A DNA stretch of 8,377 nt from Ruminococcus flavefaciens (GTDB taxonomy: Bacteria; Bacillota; Clostridia; Oscillospirales; Ruminococcaceae), in assembly GCA_002350065.1 (NCBI GenBank), contig DEDQ01000081.1, positions 1 through 8,377 of the forward strand, given 5' to 3'. Below are positions 6,507 through 8,377 of the stretch, one piece after another; within the stretch, counting starts at the first letter, position 1, and each line of letters opens with the position of its first letter. The position numbers and the translations under genes are program-made. Below the pieces are notes generated by a model, which worked only from the letters and a program-made list of their open reading frames with translations, was not told where the DNA came from and searched no databases.

Positions 6507-6734
6507 ATGGCAAAGAAGGCAGCACGCATAACGCTGTACAAGCATATCTGGTGTAAGATACGCTATTGGCAGAGCCTGAAGGATGTTACTGATGCTGAGT
6601 TAGCTTCATACCTTCAAGTATGTGAAAGAACTATCAGAGACTACGACCATAGTGCCAGATGCCTGACACTGGAAAAGGTCGATAATTTCCTGACAACAAA
6701 CAAAATGACACTGGACGAGCTTTTGTCGATGTGA
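6507..6734 (+). CDS. Small XRE-like HTH protein, second of a tandem pair
   Basis: I place the start at ATG 6507, giving 75 residues, because GAGGTG (6495-6500) lies 6 bp upstream. The longer frame from 6441 would run deep into the preceding gene with no ribosome site. The protein aligns without gaps to the preceding product over about 63 residues, with roughly 45% identity by my count. Shared anchors are IW, WQ, LA, YD.SA, LTLEK.DN and L.LL. The HTH core is VTDAELASYLQVCERTIRDYDHSA. It carries two cysteines at positions where its neighbour does not (C16 and C39). It ends 5 bp before the -35 box of the integrase promoter, which makes it a good candidate regulator of that promoter; this last point is inference. 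Confidence 0.75.
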   Translation: MAKKAARITLYKHIWCKIRYWQSLKDVTDAELASYLQVCERTIRDYDHSARCLTLEKVDNFLTTNKMTLDELLSM

Positions 6735-6739
6735 AATAC

Positions 6740-6768
6740 TTGACAATTTAAAGGTAAGGCGGTACAAT
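6740..6768 (+). promoter_or_regulatory. Near-consensus sigma-A promoter of the integrase gene
   Basis: TTGACA (6740-6745, perfect) and TACAAT (6763-6768, five of six) are separated by exactly 17 bp. The start of transcription would fall near 6775, about 40 bases before the integrase ATG at 6817. The -10 box overlaps the left arm of the inverted repeat at 6756-6792, so a protein bound there would block the polymerase. Such a strong promoter on an integrase usually implies tight repression. Confidence 0.85.
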
Positions 6769-6792
6769 GAATATATGGTTAGGTACCGCCTT
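6756..6792 (+). promoter_or_regulatory. 10-bp inverted repeat over the integrase -10 box: operator and/or upstream terminator
   Basis: AAGGCGGTAC (6756-6765) is perfectly complementary to GTACCGCCTT (6783-6792), with 17 bases between. As DNA, it straddles the -10 box and start site of the integrase promoter, the classic position for a repressor site. As RNA in transcripts coming from the upstream operon, it would form a GC-rich stem followed by TTTCTGCTTT, a possible weak terminator. Transcripts started at the integrase promoter lack the left arm and would not fold this way. One element could therefore separate the two units. Confidence 0.65.
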
Positions 6793-6816
6793 TCTGCTTT
6801 GAAAGGGGATACTTTT

Positions 6817-7875
6817 ATGAAAGCAACTAAACTGCCTTCGGGCAACTATCGGGTCCAGGTTTCTGCTGGTCGTGACGAGAACGGCAAGAGGATCGTCAAG
6901 TCCTTCACCGCTGATGAGGAGTGGAAAGCTATAAAGCTGGCCGTCGAATTTATTGGCGAAAAAGACAGGATCCAGAAGTCAGATCTTACACTTGCTAACG
7001 CTATCGACCTATATATCAGCAGCCGGGAGAATGTTCTTGAGGAGACAACGATATCCAATTACAGACAGACCCTGAAATTCAGATTTAAGTCCATAATGAA
7101 TGCAAAGATACTTGAGTTGACTCCCATACAGATACAGCAGGCTATAAACATCGACGCCCAGTACATAAGCCCTAAGACCTTGAAGAACTCCTATGCTCTG
7201 CTTAAATCTGTTCTGAAGATGTTCGACGTCAATATCAGCCTAAATAGTATAATGCTGCCTAAGATAAGAAAGAAGGAGAAGACACTCCCTTCGTTTGAGG
7301 AGATTTTCTCTATTGTAAGGGGAACGAGTATTGAACTACCTGTTTTACTGTCAGCATGGCTTAGCCTCAGAATAGGAGAGGTAATAGGGCTTCAGTTCAG
7401 AGACGTAGATACACGGAATCATATGCTGAGGATCAGACGTACTATTATAAAGACAGATGAAGGCTTCAAAGTTCGTGAAGGCTGCAAAACCGAGAAGAGT
7501 CAGCGTCAGCTTGAACTTCCGGATTATATTTATGATATGATAATGGCTCTGCCTCATACAAGCGACGAAGATTTTATAGTTCCGCTTACAAGAAAAAGTC
7601 TTTACAGCAGATTCAGCCGCCTCATCAAAAAGCATGACATCGAAATGACCTATCATGATCTGCGACACTTAAATGCTTCGATCATGCTGATGCTGGGCGT
7701 ACCTGACAAGTATGCCATGGAGCGCGGAGGCTGGTCTACTGACAACGTCCTGAAATCTGTCTACCAGCAGACATTCAGTTCTGAGAGAAGGAAGATTGAC
7801 AAGATGATCGACGGATATTTCAATGGCATAGTGATGCATGGGGATGATATAAACTCCATTTCATCGTCCGTGTGA
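6817..7875 (+). CDS. int: Site-specific tyrosine recombinase (integrase)
   Basis: I use ATG 6817 (352 residues) with AAAGGGG at 6802-6807 as its ribosome site. An in-frame ATG at 6775 would sit at the predicted transcription start and lacks a ribosome site. Residues 1-50 (KLPSGNYRVQVSAGRDENGKR) are an AP2-like arm-binding domain. Residues about 57-140 are the SAM-like core-binding domain. The catalytic domain holds the full set: R185 (SLRIGE), K224 (GCKTEKSQRQLELP), H280 and R283 (YHDLRH), W306 (GGWS) and Y316 (VYQQTF). The enzyme is related to the Tn916/phage integrases of Firmicutes. It reads toward the tRNA remnant 75 bp downstream, so it likely integrates the element there by recombination within that sequence. 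All catalytic residues are present and no frameshift is seen, so it should be active. Confidence 0.93.
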   Translation: MKATKLPSGNYRVQVSAGRDENGKRIVKSFTADEEWKAIKLAVEFIGEKDRIQKSDLTLANAIDLYISSRENVLEETTISNYRQTLKFRFKSIMNAKILELTPIQIQQAINIDAQYISPKTLKNSYALLKSVLKMFDVNISLNSIMLPKIRKKEKTLPSFEEIFSIVRGTSIELPVLLSAWLSLRIGEVIGLQFRDVDTRNHMLRIRRTIIKTDEGFKVREGCKTEKSQRQLELPDYIYDMIMALPHTSDEDFIVPLTRKSLYSRFSRLIKKHDIEMTYHDLRHLNASIMLMLGVPDKYAMERGGWSTDNVLKSVYQQTFSSERRKIDKMIDGYFNGIVMHGDDINSISSSV

Positions 7876-7910
7876 TAATTGTCACATAAATCACACGAAT
7901 GAATATCACA
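7871..7910. promoter_or_regulatory. Cluster of TGTGA/TCACA half-sites between integrase and attachment site
   Basis: TGTGATAATTGTCACA (7871-7886) is a TGTGA-N6-TCACA palindrome overlapping the integrase stop. Two more TCACA half-sites follow at 7891-7895 and 7906-7910. The sequence matches the CRP/FNR-type consensus, but its position at an element end, downstream of int and 40-80 bp from the crossover region, better fits arm-type sites for integrase or an excision factor. No gene begins nearby that a CRP-type regulator would control. Confidence 0.45.
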
Positions 7911-7949
7911 AATTACGGTTTATAGCCATTTTTATAGATTGAGGCACAT

Positions 7950-7972
7950 TTCAAATCCTGTCACCTCGACCA
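7950..7972 (+). other. Right attachment site: 3' end of a tRNA, probably tRNA-Pro
   Basis: The 23 bases read as the T-loop TTCAAAT (7950-7956), the 3' T-stem CCTGT (7957-7961), the 3' acceptor strand CACCTCG (7962-7968), discriminator A (7969) and CCA (7970-7972). The 5' T-stem and everything before it do not fit a tRNA, so this is only the displaced 3' fragment. An acceptor pair of C1-G72 with A73 is typical of bacterial tRNA-Pro, and the TTCAAATCCTGT arm is common in clostridial tRNA-Pro. The identity is therefore likely but not certain. A GAGG at 7941-7944 faces CCTC at 7964-7967 and may be part of the integrase core sites. An intrinsic terminator follows 22 bp later, as expected for a tRNA gene. 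Confidence 0.8.
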
Positions 7973-7994
7973 GCGCTTAATGGCGCGAAGATTC

Positions 7995-8022
7995 GCGGTT
8001 CAGTTTATCTGAACCGCTTTTT
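7995..8022 (+). terminator. Intrinsic terminator of the interrupted tRNA gene
   Basis: GCGGTTCAG (7995-8003) pairs with CTGAACCGC (8009-8017) around TTTAT and is followed by TTTTT. It sits 22 bp after the CCA, the normal place for the terminator of a tRNA transcript. It would now end any readthrough from the integrase gene. Confidence 0.88.
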
Positions 8023-8074
8023 CATTTATGAAAGTTTTATTGCATACGAGTGAGTGTATATATGATTTAGTAGT

Positions 8075-8105
8075 AAAACGGCTTCCTTTTGCGGGAAGCC
8101 GTTTT
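8075..8105. terminator. Bidirectional terminator between the tRNA site and the minus-strand gene
   Basis: AAAACGGCTTCC (8075-8086) pairs perfectly with GGAAGCCGTTTT (8094-8105) around a 7-base loop. Flanking A-run and T-run allow termination on both strands. It most likely serves the minus-strand gene whose stop codon is at 8159-8161. The 280-bp stretch 7876-8158 holds only the integrase-side repeats, the tRNA remnant and these two terminators. Confidence 0.88.
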
Positions 8106-8158
8106 ATTTCGATATTACATTTATAATTGCCGCATTAGGTGTATGAAGAAGTTTGCGG

Positions 8159-8377
8159 TTATACTGGCGTGACAGTAACTGTATACGAATCGCCTGTCAG
8201 CTCGCCCACGGTTATTTTTACTCCCGGAGCCACGGACTGGTAGCCGCTCTGGTCGTACCAGTTGAAGCCGCTTATGCTACTTGTAATTACATCGCCGCTG
8301 CGGTAGTAATTATCCTTGTTGGCATCGTCAATAATACGGATAAGCCTTCTTCCGAGGTTATTATTGGTATAATCCGT
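8159..8377 (-). CDS. Hypothetical protein, C-terminal fragment
   Basis: An open frame on the minus strand enters from the right edge and ends with TAA at 8159-8161, leaving 72 visible residues. It was identified by translating the reverse complement. The peptide is polar and strand-rich: YTNNNLGRRLIRIIDDANKD, then YYRSGDVITSSISGFNWYD, then GVKITVGELTGDSYTVTVTPV at the end. The alternating V/T/I pattern suggests a beta-sandwich domain, possibly of an exported or surface protein; no signal peptide can be seen because the start is outside. The bidirectional terminator 54 bp downstream supports it as a real gene. It lies on the chromosomal side of the attachment site. Confidence 0.7.
   Translation of the reverse strand, partial: TDYTNNNLGRRLIRIIDDANKDNYYRSGDVITSSISGFNWYDQSGYQSVAPGVKITVGELTGDSYTVTVTPV

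Larger units (their letters stand above)
1..7972. mobile_element. Integrative element, right end; left end not in window
   Basis: A tyrosine integrase lies at the right edge, reading toward a tRNA 3'-end fragment at 7950-7972. This is the usual arrangement for elements that insert in the 3' end of a tRNA gene. The interior holds an ImmA/IrrE-type peptidase, XRE-like regulators and a HerA-like ATPase, all common on Firmicutes mobile elements. The restored, complete tRNA should lie at the opposite end, but no tRNA and no second copy of the 23-bp fragment occurs anywhere to the left in this window. The left boundary is therefore unresolved, and the start given here is only the window edge. No relaxase, type IV secretion gene or phage structural gene is visible, so the class (ICE, mobilisable island, satellite or phage remnant) cannot be assigned. 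Confidence 0.7.

Noticed and set aside
6775..6816. ATG 6775 as the integrase start
   Set aside because: It coincides with the predicted transcription start and lacks a ribosome site, while ATG 6817 has AAAGGGG upstream and begins the usual arm-binding domain.
7871..7886. A working CRP/FNR operator controlling a nearby promoter
   Set aside because: The palindrome overlaps the integrase stop codon and no promoter or gene start lies just downstream. A recombination-site role fits the position better.

Overview
The window looks like part of an integrated mobile element in a low-GC Gram-positive bacterium, most likely a gut Clostridium-type organism near Ruminococcus/Oscillospiraceae. I infer this from purine-rich AGGAGG-type ribosome sites, TTGACA/TATAAT-type promoters, AT-rich intergenic DNA, a genomically encoded CCA on a tRNA remnant, and the gene content. 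The genus is a guess; the phylum-level call is firmer.

Layout, left to right. Positions 3-101 are the last 32 codons of a rhodanese-like protein. Positions 102-363 are AT-rich non-coding DNA with a GC hairpin and three copies of a CGTTTTTT-type repeat, two direct and one inverted. Positions 364-2331 encode a 655-residue ImmA/IrrE-type zinc peptidase (HELVH) with an XRE-like DNA-binding domain at its C terminus, closed by a strong terminator. A recognisable sigma-A promoter at 2498-2526 then starts a second unit. It holds a 135-residue unknown protein (2583-2990), a coiled-coil protein (3052-3918) and a large HerA/FtsK-like ATPase (3888-6194). These last two overlap in different frames and look like one protein of about 1,045 residues split by a -1 frame change. 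Next come two tandem, related XRE-like mini-regulators (6191-6496 and 6507-6734). A near-consensus promoter overlapped by a 10-bp inverted repeat drives a tyrosine integrase (6817-7875). Just downstream, positions 7950-7972 are the 3' end of a tRNA, probably tRNA-Pro. This marks the right attachment site, and chromosome follows: the tRNA's terminator, a bidirectional terminator, and the 3' end of a minus-strand gene.

How it may work together (inference): the integrase inserts the element at the tRNA 3' end. The two small XRE proteins and the ImmA-XRE fusion are candidate regulators of excision or lysogeny-like control. The 135-residue protein plus the split HerA-like ATPase form the element's main cargo, either DNA handling or a HerA-type defence module. 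No relaxase, capsid gene or recognisable nuclease is present. The tRNA-bearing left end is also absent, so the element must extend beyond the left edge or have lost that end.
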